Of a DNA stretch of 7,731 bases, positions 1 to 4,922 are shown piece by piece. The notes under the pieces are model-generated. The model did not search any database and was not told the origin of the DNA. It saw nothing but the letters and a program-made list of their open reading frames with translations. Every line of letters begins with the position of its first letter. Position 1 is the stretch's first letter. Origin of the DNA: Candidatus Peregrinibacteria bacterium (GTDB taxonomy: Bacteria; Patescibacteriota; Gracilibacteria; UBA1369; LOWO2-01-FULL-3); contig JACPLZ010000056.1 of NCBI GenBank assembly GCA_016186245.1, forward strand, positions 1 through 7,731, read 5' to 3'. The position numbers were made by a program, and so were the translations under genes.

Positions 1-20
1 CATGACAAAAATTGAACAAT

Positions 21-78
21 TGTGTCATCCCGAACTTAAACTGTGTCATCCCGAACTCGAACTGTGTCATCCCGAACT
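21..78 (+). repeat. 21-bp direct tandem repeat, three copies
   Basis: The 16-mer TGTGTCATCCCGAACT occurs at 21-36, 42-57 and 63-78, an exact 21-base period with only the 5-base linker varying. The third copy is the left arm of the full palindromic element at 65-139. The array therefore looks like local amplification of that element's left end rather than an independent satellite. Confidence 0.9.
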
Positions 79-139
79 CGTTTCGGGATCTCTCGTAGCA
101 ATCAATCTGAAGAGATGCTGAAATAAATTCAGCATGACA
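65..139 (+). repeat. Dispersed palindromic repeat, family A, full copy
   Basis: The unit is bounded by TGTCAT (65-70) and its inverse ATGACA (134-139). It contains two small hairpins: CCCGAA/TTCGGG (71-76 with 82-87) and GCTGAA/TTCAGC (117-122 with 128-133), each with a 5-base loop. Half copies or degenerate copies recur at 1-7, 1155-1180, 5582-5607 and about 7563-7597, always at gene boundaries. The layout is that of a non-autonomous REP/MITE-like intergenic repeat. No transposase that might mobilise it is visible here. Confidence 0.85.
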
Positions 140-158
140 AAAATGGTGGGCCAGCAAT

Positions 159-207
159 GTCATGGTGAGCCAAAGCCTGCCATGAGCCAGTCGAATGGAA
201 CCATGAC
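159..207 (+). repeat. Dispersed palindromic repeat, family B
   Basis: GTCATGGT (159-166) is matched by its exact inverse complement ACCATGAC (200-207). The interior carries GAGC and GTCGAA-type words. A shorter copy with the same words lies at 1203-1228, and the left arm alone (GTCATGGTGAGC) recurs at 7515-7526. It is distinct from family A, although both start with a GTCAT-like end. Confidence 0.75.
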
Positions 208-222
208 CTTCCCACAGGCACA

Positions 223-297
223 TTGACTCTTTTTCCCCTTCGGCGTAGCATAACCACGGGTTTGCCAAGGGAGGACATTTAAACTTTAACCGGCGTT
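223..297 (+). promoter_or_regulatory. Promoter region of the 301-1155 operon (two candidates)
   Basis: Candidate 1 is TTGACT (223-228), a 17-base spacer, and TAGCAT (246-251), giving a leader of about 43 bases. Candidate 2 is TTGCCA (262-267), a 17-base spacer, and TTTAAC (285-290), which would start transcription about 4 bases before the ATG at 301. Both spacers are ideal. Candidate 2 fits the near-leaderless pattern seen elsewhere in the window. The sequence alone does not decide between them. Confidence 0.45.
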
Positions 298-300
298 TAT

Positions 301-525
301 ATGTCTGTTTTTACAACCTTGATGATCGCCATTCTTCTTGCTTCACTCACGGCATGTTTATTTGTGTCCAGTAGAATTGTGGCTTACAACCGCAAGTACC
401 ACTTCAATGAAATCACCTACACAAGGCTTTTTCGTATTTTTACAAAGGAGCATTTTGCGATTATCTACGCTGTTTTCATACTGATGCACTCCGTTTTTAC
501 CACATGGTTTTTATTGACCCTCTAA
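301..525 (+). CDS. Small two-helix membrane protein, function unknown
   Basis: This encodes 74 residues. A hydrophobic segment at about residues 3-24 is followed by a basic, aromatic-rich middle (about 25-51), then a second hydrophobic segment at about 52-73. It is almost certainly an integral membrane protein with two helices joined by a charged loop. No signal-peptidase site or known domain is evident. The stop codon is followed three bases later by the ATG of the PH-domain membrane protein, so the two are probably co-transcribed and may act together at the membrane. A near-leaderless promoter lies just upstream, and no SD is present. I do not recognise the family. Confidence 0.75.
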   Translation: MSVFTTLMIAILLASLTACLFVSSRIVAYNRKYHFNEITYTRLFRIFTKEHFAIIYAVFILMHSVFTTWFLLTL

Positions 526-528
526 TTC

Positions 529-1155
529 ATGACCAATCGCGACAAATATTTTAAGGGCCAGCAGGATAAGGAAGAATTTGTCTGCTTTATGCGCCAGCAC
601 TGGATAGTGCTTGTGAAGGAATTTATATATCTGATTGTTTTTTTGCTCGTTTGTTATTTCACTTTGGCAAATATTGACTCTATCCAGGAAGTTCTCCGCG
701 GCAATCGCGAGATGAAACTGCTTTTTGCCACCGCTTTTTTTATCGGCACGTTATATATCCACCGGTTTTTTATCAAAATATTCAACTATTTTCTGCAGGT
801 CGGCATCATTACCGATACGCGTATTGTTGAACATCAAAAAACTTTGTTCATGAAGGATTCCATGGATTCGATAGATATGGCTCAAATTCAGAATATTGAA
901 AGGGTGGGGGACGGTATTCTGCCGAATCTGCTTGGTTACGGCCATATAAAAATCTTTCTTTCGGCGTCTTCGGCGGTCAAAACATTTCAATATGTGCCAA
1001 ATGCAAAATTCCACTTTAGATTGATAAGCAGGCAAAAAGAAATCCGCCAAAACCAGCTTGCAAGAGAGCATAGGCAAGTTGCGAGCGAAGCAGTTGCGAA
1101 CGAAGTGAGCAACCTTTCCCCTTCCGGAAAATCAAATGAAACACCATCACAATAG
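529..1155 (+). CDS. bPH (YdbS/DUF304-like) domain membrane protein
   Basis: This encodes 208 residues. There is a short cytoplasmic N-terminus, two membrane segments (about residues 26-47 and 62-88), then a bacterial pleckstrin-homology-like domain at about 92-160. Its typical words are ITDTRIV, the D-x-I-x-x-x-Q-I-x-x-I stretch around 112-123, and the GYGHI turn at 135-139. Proteins of this family are membrane-anchored, and their molecular role is mostly undefined. It starts 3 bases after the preceding gene without an SD, suggesting coupled translation. Residues from about 184 onward are encoded by repeat DNA (a 15-bp tandem duplication at 1078-1107), and the TAG stop abuts a family A repeat at 1155. 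The last ~25 residues are therefore probably an acquired tail, not conserved sequence. Confidence 0.8.
   Translation: MTNRDKYFKGQQDKEEFVCFMRQHWIVLVKEFIYLIVFLLVCYFTLANIDSIQEVLRGNREMKLLFATAFFIGTLYIHRFFIKIFNYFLQVGIITDTRIVEHQKTLFMKDSMDSIDMAQIQNIERVGDGILPNLLGYGHIKIFLSASSAVKTFQYVPNAKFHFRLISRQKEIRQNQLAREHRQVASEAVANEVSNLSPSGKSNETPSQ
1078..1113 (+). repeat. 15-bp tandem duplication with inverted ends (family C)
   Basis: GTTGCGAGCGAAGCA (1078-1092) is followed directly by the near-copy GTTGCGAACGAAGTG (1093-1107). The second unit plus GAGCAAC forms an imperfect palindrome bounded by GTTGC and GCAAC (1093-1113). It is translated in frame as part of the PH protein tail (VASEA/VANEV). The reverse complement recurs at 3470-3490, just before the tRNA gene, with four mismatches in 21. 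Confidence 0.8.
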
Positions 1156-1229
1156 ATGCTGAAACGAGTTCAGCATGACACGGCTGGTTATCCCGAACCT
1201 CTGTCATGATGAGCATGTCGAACCATGAT
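1155..1229. repeat. Family A right half plus family B palindrome between convergent genes
   Basis: This is the gap between the converging PH-protein gene and rsmE. It holds the family A hairpin GCTGAA/TTCAGC ending in CATGACA (1155-1180), a TTATCCCGAACC remnant of the A left arm, and a family B palindrome at 1203-1228. The stacked hairpins could serve as a bidirectional transcription end, but there is no T-run typical of an intrinsic terminator, so that role is inference. Confidence 0.7.
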
Positions 1230-1931
1230 CTACTCTCCCAGCAGCAGTAGCGCCGCTCCCACAATTCCCGCAGTCTCTGTCCGCAAAACCCGCGGACCGA
1301 TTGAAACAATTCGCCATCCGTGATTTTTTGCATTTTCCACTTCTTTTACCGAAAAACCTCCCTCCGGACCGACTGCCAGCGCCGATTTCTGTCCACGTTC
1401 TTTCAGATTCGTGTCTAATTCCGCCTTTTCATGAAAAATAATTTTAACCGCGGATTTTTCATTTTCAATCATTTCATCAAAAGTGGACGCAGGCATCAAT
1501 TGCGGGATTTTCCCACGTCCGCATTGTTCAGCAGCTTCCCGCAGAATGCGTTGCAAGCGCTCAATATTCCCAATTTCCAGACGTTCGGTATGCTCTGTCA
1601 CAAGCGGCACAAACGCACTTACGCCGATTTCCGTGCCTTTTTGCAGCACCAGTTCAAAAAGCTCCCGTTTTTTGGGCATCGCCTGATACAAAGTCAAAAA
1701 CAGCTCCGGCTCCGCCATATTCTTTCGTTTTTCCAGAATGTGAAACTCCCCGTTTTTATCACTTGATTTCTCCATCGCCGCCTCATATTCAAACCCGGTA
1801 TTATCTAAAAAAATAACCCTGTCGCCGTTTTTCATCCTCAGCACACGATTTATCTGATGCAGAATAGCAGGGGACGACAGCGCCACCTGTTCTCCATTAA
1901 TTTCCGCCGGATTGATAAAAAAACGCTGCAT
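1230..1931 (-). CDS. rsmE: 16S rRNA m3U1498 methyltransferase RsmE
   Basis: RsmE uses S-adenosylmethionine to methylate N3 of U1498 in helix 44 of 16S rRNA, acting on the assembled small subunit. From the ATG at 1931 the product is 233 residues, close to the usual ~240. An N-terminal PUA-like RNA-binding domain (about 1-70, with NRVLRMKNGD) precedes a SPOUT methyltransferase domain. The diagnostic knot motifs are intact: GPEGG at 188-192 and RVLRTETA at 214-221, which form the cofactor pocket. The frame stays open upstream to an ATG at 2222. I reject that start because the family's N-terminus (MQRFFINP, then PUA) begins at 1931 and the extra 97 codons cross repeat DNA. No SD is visible. It is probably transcribed with, or from within, the upstream minus-strand genes. 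Confidence 0.95.
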   Translation of the reverse strand: MQRFFINPAEINGEQVALSSPAILHQINRVLRMKNGDRVIFLDNTGFEYEAAMEKSSDKNGEFHILEKRKNMAEPELFLTLYQAMPKKRELFELVLQKGTEIGVSAFVPLVTEHTERLEIGNIERLQRILREAAEQCGRGKIPQLMPASTFDEMIENEKSAVKIIFHEKAELDTNLKERGQKSALAVGPEGGFSVKEVENAKNHGWRIVSIGPRVLRTETAGIVGAALLLLGE

Positions 1932-1962
1932 GTGAGATATGTTGCCAGAAAATTTCCACCGT

Positions 1963-1995
1963 GTCATCATGAAGATTTTTGCGAAGCGAAAATCC
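1963..1995. repeat. Hairpin repeat, family D, upstream of rsmE
   Basis: GTCATCATGAA (1963-1973) leads into a 22-base hairpin at 1974-1995: nine-base arms GATTTTTGC and GCGAAAATC around a GAA loop, with one wobble pair. The same arrangement, with two base differences in the 22-mer, occurs after rpmA at 7528-7549, again preceded by a GTCATG arm. Here it lies inside the spurious N-terminal extension of rsmE. Confidence 0.8.
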
Positions 1996-2208
1996 ATCCA
2001 TTTTTCAGTATGTCCCAAGATCAATGCCGATATCTTACCAAACCGATAGTAAAACCTCCTGTATACCGTTTCACTTATTCTGTGCCGAACAGCTTGTATT
2101 TCATCTTTATGTTGCTTGGTATCACCCGCCTCGGTTAGGGCCAACTCTCCAACAACAACGAAAGGCCTCAAACGGGCTAAGCTGTGCCTCAAAATCAATA
2201 TGATCCAT
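1996..2208 (-). pseudogene. Small ORF with probable frameshift, fused in frame to rsmE
   Basis: An ATG at 2208 opens 16 hydrophilic, ordinary-looking codons (MDHIDFEAQLSPFEAF), after which that frame soon hits TGA. Dropping one base near 2160-2163 joins it to the frame that is open down to rsmE (VVVGELALTEAGD and on, rich in K/E/R). The alternative is that translation begins at the ATG at 2222, which overlaps the TGA of the preceding gene as ATGA. That start gives an odd hydrophobic N-terminus that looks like the out-of-frame shadow of the first reading. The 3' end runs into repeat D with no stop before rsmE. It is either a degraded small gene or a one-base sequence error. I do not recognise the family. 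Confidence 0.4.
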
Positions 2209-2218
2209 GACATTTCGC

Positions 2219-2845
2219 TCATTCATGCCGTGATTCCATCACGTTTTCTGCCGGTATAAAACAAATGTTTTTTTCTCCGGGCCTCTTTTCCATAATAACA
2301 GCCTTAACATCACCCAAAACTCCAAGTATCGTCTCCTTCGTAACGGGATCTGATTCCAACAGGGTACTCACTTTGTCCGGGGGTATTCTTACTTCCAATT
2401 CCAACCAGCTAAATATTCTGTCCTGTTTTGCTTCAGGTCCGCTGAAAGTTAAATCTGGGAATAATTGTTGAAGTTTAAGACCCAAAGACAAAAAACCTTC
2501 ACTGCTAAAACTTATGCCAGGATCAGTCGCGCTCTTCACATGCATATGTCCGTTTATGGTCATTACAATGCCATGTTCTTGAATATCTACCTGTTCTGGG
2601 CTCAAACGGTTTAACAATTCATACCCTTCCGGCAGCAGCATGTTTATAGCATCAAGAATAATATCGCGAGCTCTGTTCCGTAAACAATTCTGCCGTTCCT
2701 CACAGGCAGAATCTATTTTTTCCCGATGACCTCTTAATAGTGCAATCTCTTCAAATATTTCTTTTGGCGTCTTTTTCCCTAAGCCACCAGTCATCGACAA
2801 ACCATCAGCGACTTGAGTTATCCCTAAAATAGTATCAGGAGCCAT
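2219..2845 (-). CDS. Hypothetical protein, 208 residues
   Basis: I do not recognise this protein. It appears soluble and mixed alpha/beta, with no signal peptide or membrane segment. A helical, charged region lies at about residues 25-75, including EIFEEIALLRGHREKID and a CEERQNC pair of cysteines. A more beta-like region (about 85-195) includes MTINGHMHVKS and a WLELEVRIPPDKV strand-turn. It ends in TGA, overlapping an ATG as ATGA, so whatever follows may be translationally coupled. The DoxX-like gene ends 36 bases upstream. An AATAAT hexamer lies exactly 6 bases before the ATG, suggesting a leaderless start, but no good -35 is visible. Partial co-transcription with the DoxX-like gene is equally possible. 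Confidence 0.75.
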   Translation of the reverse strand: MAPDTILGITQVADGLSMTGGLGKKTPKEIFEEIALLRGHREKIDSACEERQNCLRNRARDIILDAINMLLPEGYELLNRLSPEQVDIQEHGIVMTINGHMHVKSATDPGISFSSEGFLSLGLKLQQLFPDLTFSGPEAKQDRIFSWLELEVRIPPDKVSTLLESDPVTKETILGVLGDVKAVIMEKRPGEKNICFIPAENVMESRHE

Positions 2846-2857
2846 TTTCTTATTATT
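2846..2857 (-). promoter_or_regulatory. Possible leaderless -10 element for the 208-residue hypothetical gene
   Basis: On the minus strand AATAAT (five of six bases of TATAAT) is followed by exactly six bases and then the ATG at 2845. This is the same geometry as the stronger nth and 7618 promoters. The surroundings are A/T-rich and no TTGACA-like box sits 16-18 bases upstream, so this may be chance. Confidence 0.35.
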
Positions 2858-2881
2858 AAAAAGTCGTTTTTCAGAGATCCC

Positions 2882-3325
2882 TTATAACCACCAGGCAGTT
2901 TTTTTCCAAAACCGGTCAACGCCCCAATAAATACCGGCGCGGAGATTTGCCATGAGAGCAAAAGCAAAAATATATATGATGTGGTCGTCTATCAAGAAAC
3001 CATGATCAACTTTCGGAAATTCAAGACCAGGCAAGTAATAGAGGATCATCAATAAAATTGCTGCAAATGATGCGAGCCTTGTCAGTGCGCCAAAAATAAG
3101 ACCGGTGCCGATGAGGAGCTGTCCCCATTCATTCAAAAAATTAACCCATCCGATATTGTCCGGCTGGGCGAACCAGGAAAACAATGACGAGAAAGTCTTG
3201 GCGCCTTCCAGAAAGCCCAGTGAAGTCCATTCCGGATTGAGAATTTTTGTAATACCGGCATAGAAAAAGAACCAGCCTAGCGCGACCCGCAGGATGAATG
3301 TCGAGATTTTTATGGATTTTGACAT
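2882..3325 (-). CDS. DoxX-family membrane protein
   Basis: This encodes 147 residues from the ATG at 3325. The longer open frame to 3616 reads through the tRNA gene on the opposite strand and is rejected. Four hydrophobic segments (about residues 9-28, 65-82, 84-101 and 112-130) match the four-helix DoxX fold. Family-typical features include the early R-x-x-x-G-x-x-F-x-x-x-G-x-x-K pattern (about 13-27), a WGQ/GTGLIFGALTR segment (about 67-83) and a late DDH with an aromatic-rich helix. DoxX-like proteins are poorly defined. Some are quinone-linked membrane oxidoreductase subunits, and others take part in redox or thiol stress responses. No partner oxidoreductase lies nearby, so the specific role is open. 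It is divergent from tRNA-Gln. Confidence 0.85.
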   Translation of the reverse strand: MSKSIKISTFILRVALGWFFFYAGITKILNPEWTSLGFLEGAKTFSSLFSWFAQPDNIGWVNFLNEWGQLLIGTGLIFGALTRLASFAAILLMILYYLPGLEFPKVDHGFLIDDHIIYIFAFALMANLRAGIYWGVDRFWKKTAWWL

Positions 3326-3335
3326 GGGAGAGGGG

Positions 3336-3364
3336 TTAATAAGATTTACAGCCGACGGTGAAAA
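3336..3364 (-). promoter_or_regulatory. Candidate promoter for the DoxX-like gene
   Basis: On the minus strand TTTTCA and TATTAA are separated by 17 bases, with the -10 at 3336-3341, ten bases before the ATG at 3325. A start site would fall about three bases before the ATG, again near-leaderless. Both boxes match consensus at only four of six positions. A second option, TTGCAT with a 17-base spacer and TACATT further upstream, is equally plausible. Confidence 0.3.
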
Positions 3365-3445
3365 TGTATTCCTGTATGGGAAAAAATGCAAATTTGAGGA
3401 TCCAAAGAGTTTTTGAAATTTATTTAGCCAACGGATCAGAAAATC

Positions 3446-3454
3446 TGATATACT
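3446..3454 (+). promoter_or_regulatory. Extended -10 promoter of tRNA-Gln
   Basis: TGATATACT is an extended -10 (TGn plus TATACT, five of six to TATAAT). Transcription would start near 3461, about 30 bases before the mature tRNA 5' end. The -35 region is poor, as expected when the TG extension is present. A family C repeat fills most of the leader. Confidence 0.6.
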
Positions 3455-3469
3455 TTGCGGGAAAGAAAA

Positions 3470-3490
3470 ATTGCTCATTGCGCTCGCAAC
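3470..3490 (-). repeat. Family C palindrome in the tRNA 5' leader
   Basis: This 21-mer is the reverse complement of the element at 1093-1113 with four mismatches and keeps the GC-rich core. It ends two bases before the tRNA 5' end, so it would be part of the precursor removed by RNase P. Confidence 0.65.
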
Positions 3491-3492
3491 TG

Positions 3493-3567
3493 TGGGGTGT
3501 CGCCAAGCGGTAAGGCAGAAGCCTTTGGAGCTTCCATTCGGGGGTTCGAATCCCTCCACCCCAGCCA
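3493..3567 (+). tRNA. trnQ: tRNA-Gln (UUG anticodon), CCA encoded
   Basis: The cloverleaf is complete. The acceptor stem TGGGGTG/CACCCCA pairs perfectly, including the U1-A72 pair characteristic of tRNA-Gln. The D arm contains GCC...GGC. The anticodon stem is GAAGC/GCTTC with loop CTTTGGA, placing UUG at 3525-3527. The T arm is GGGGG-TTCGAAT-CCCTC with one G-U pair. The discriminator is G at 3564 and CCA is genomically encoded (3565-3567). The base after the anticodon is G37, following G36, a context usually methylated to m1G. It reads CAA and, by wobble, CAG. An IS-like relic starts at the very next base. Confidence 0.97.
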
Positions 3568-3612
3568 TGATCTGTACCCCAAAAAGTAGACACGGAACAG
3601 GGGTACGGATCA
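3568..3612. mobile_element. 45-bp IS3-like terminal relic next to the tRNA CCA end
   Basis: TGATCTGTACCCC (3568-3580) and GGGGTACGGATCA (3600-3612) are 13-base inverted repeats with one mismatch (a U-G pair in RNA). The left arm continues inward as AAAAAGTAGACACGG, so the whole left end resembles IS3-group tips (TGATC..., then a GGACACG-like block). The right side keeps only the outer 13 bases. Both flanks are CCA (3565-3567 and 3613-3615), consistent with the 3-bp target duplication typical of IS3-family insertions. I infer an almost completely deleted IS end pair. As an alternative it is simply a hairpin downstream of the tRNA, but it lacks a T-run for a terminator. Confidence 0.5.
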
Positions 3613-3668
3613 CCATTGATCTAAAAGAAATAGAGGGAAATGAATTTAATCTTTAACCTCAAAAAAAT

Positions 3669-4507
3669 ATGACTGAATCCAATAGATCGATTGCATTATT
3701 TCAAGGAAAAACGGTTGCACGTACTTGGCACAATAATCAATGGTATTTTTCAGTATCGGATGTTGTAGAGATTTTGACAGACTCACTTAATGTAAAGGAT
3801 TACATTAAAAAAATGAGATCACGTGATAATGAATTAAGTGTCAACTGGGGGACAATTTGTACCCCTCTTGACATGATTGCTAAAGATGGGAAAAACAGAA
3901 AGCTTAACTGTGCCAATACCGAGGGAATTTTTAGAATTATACAATCGATTCCTTCCCCCAAAGCCGAACCCTTTAAAAGATGGCTGGCAAAAGTAGGTTA
4001 TGAAAGAATTCAGGAAATTGAAGACCCCGAACTTGGCACTAAAAGAACACGGGCATTGTATAAGGCAAAGGGGTATCCCGATGGCTGGATTGAAAAACGT
4101 ATGCGCGGAATTGCGGTACGTGAAACTCTCACAGATGAATGGCAGAAACGAGGGGTAAAAGAAGGTAAAGAATATTCCATTTTAACGGCGGAAATAGCAA
4201 AAGCCACTTTTGGCATGACTCCAAGCCAACACCAAAATACAAGAACCTTAAACGTGAAAATTTGCGCGACCACATGACCGACCTGGAGCTTATCTTTTCC
4301 ATGCTTGGCGAAGCCGCCACTACGGAAATTGCCAAAAATAGAGATATTCAAGGATTTCAACAGAACAAAAAAGCCGCGCAACAAGGCGGAGAAGTCGCAG
4401 GAAAAGCAAGGAAGGACGTGGAACAGAAAAGTGGGAAGAAGGTGGTGAGTAAGGAAAATTTTTTGAGGCTGGGAGTAAAAAATCCCAGACGCATTTCTAA
4501 CAAGTAA
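3669..4507 (+). pseudogene. BRO-N / DinD-like phage-type antirepressor family, frameshifted
   Basis: Two frames together make one ~280-residue protein. The first (3669 onward, reading through to TGA at 4275) gives an N-terminal BRO domain: about residues 5-95, WHNNQWYFSVSDVVEIL, then the CANTEGIFRIIQSIPSPKAEPFK block and WLAKVGYERIQEIEDPE. The second frame supplies LKRENLRDHMTDLELIF and a C-terminus ending at TAA (4505-4507), whose VAGKARKDVEQKSGK stretch resembles the C-terminal part of DinD proteins. Adding one A to the A4 run at 4234-4237 restores ...QHQKYKNLKRENLRDH without a gap. BRO-N proteins bind DNA and occur in phages and beside type I restriction genes. Without the repair the product ends after 202 residues with a nonsense tail. 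Either a recent pseudogene or an assembly/read error explains this. Confidence 0.85.
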
Positions 4508-4516
4508 CCGATTGAC

Positions 4517-4783
4517 ATGAAACTGACTCAAAAACAACGCGATCAACTTTGGGGCGAACATGGGCCTTATTCCGAAGCCAAACTCATTACTGAAACGAGG
4601 ATTTTAGACGATCAAGTATCAAGAGTATTTGTCGTCGTAGAGGTTGCGATCAATCCTTTAACATACGAAATTATCGGCAAAAACATCAAACAATGTGATG
4701 GATTTGCTCGATATAAAAGGATAAATATTACTTTTCTATGCCAAAAACAATTCAACAAATACCGGCGGGGTGGAAAGTGGTGA
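4517..4783 (+). CDS. Hypothetical short ORF, 88 residues
   Basis: I do not recognise this family. The first ~70 residues look like real protein (MKLTQKQRDQLWGEHGPYSE, then VFVVVEVAINPLTYEIIG), with alternating hydrophobic residues suggesting beta strands. The last ~15 codons overlap, in another frame, the start of the hsdS remnant at 4738 and are probably read-through, so the natural end may be lost or the gene truncated. It begins 9 bases after the BRO-like gene's stop, with no SD. It lies in the decayed island and may be a cargo gene of the former restriction locus. Confidence 0.5.
   Translation: MKLTQKQRDQLWGEHGPYSEAKLITETRILDDQVSRVFVVVEVAINPLTYEIIGKNIKQCDGFARYKRINITFLCQKQFNKYRRGGKW
4726..4737 (+). 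promoter_or_regulatory. Possible leaderless -10 before hsdS
   Basis: TATTAC (4726-4731, four of six to consensus) is followed by exactly six bases and then the ATG at 4738. A weak TTGCTC lies 16 bases upstream. The geometry matches the better leaderless promoters in this window but the match is poor. Confidence 0.3.
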
Positions 4784-4922
4784 AAGTAATTGATTTGGTA
4801 GGAAGTATTGTAGGAGGGGGTACCCCTTCTCGTAATAATCCTGAATATTGGGACGGAGATATTCCGTAGGTAACCGTAAAAGATGGGAGTGCAAGAGCTT
4901 TTGTGAAACTACGTAGCTTCTA
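4738..4922 (+). pseudogene. hsdS: Type I restriction specificity subunit (HsdS), N-terminal fragment with nonsense codon
   Basis: The first 43 codons read MPKTIQQIPAGWKVVKV..., then GGGTPSRNNPEYWDGDIP, the hallmark opening of an HsdS target-recognition domain. HsdS gives the type I restriction-modification complex its DNA specificity. The next codon is TAG (4867-4869), where the family normally has Trp (GDIPW), and the same frame continues VTVKDGS as expected. So there is a TGG-to-TAG nonsense change followed, after at most another ~15 codons, by loss of the rest: from 4923 the DNA is the 3' end of nth on the other strand. The second recognition domain and conserved helices are gone, and hsdR and hsdM are absent from the window. 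It is non-functional. Confidence 0.85.

Larger units (their letters stand above)
1..300. other. Non-coding, repeat-rich leader region
   Basis: I see no credible coding frame here. The left edge (1-13) is the tail of a dispersed palindromic repeat whose body lies outside the window. A 21-bp tandem repeat follows at 21-78, a complete copy of the same palindromic family at 65-139, a second palindrome at 159-207, and a promoter region at 223-296 serving the operon that starts at 301. A purine-rich GGGAGGA at 269-275 resembles a ribosome binding site but sits about 25 bases before the ATG, too far for normal SD use. Confidence 0.75.

Noticed and set aside
21..139. CRISPR array
   Set aside because: The 21-bp period leaves only 5-base linkers, there are no unique spacers, and no cas genes are present.
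1932..2222. RsmE with a 97-residue N-terminal extension
   Set aside because: The family N-terminus begins at 1931. The extension crosses a family D repeat and contains a probable frameshift.
3569..3611. Intrinsic terminator of tRNA-Gln
   Set aside because: The stem is strong, but the 19-base loop is long and no T-run follows. The IS-like ends and CCA flanks explain it better.
3326..3616. N-terminal extension of the DoxX-like protein up to 3616
   Set aside because: It would read antisense through the whole tRNA-Gln gene (GVEGFEPPNGSSKG is a typical antisense-tRNA translation). The DoxX fold begins at MSKSIKISTF, 3325.
4817..4827. GGGGTACCCC palindrome as a regulatory site
   Set aside because: It is explained by the codons of the conserved GGGTP motif of HsdS.
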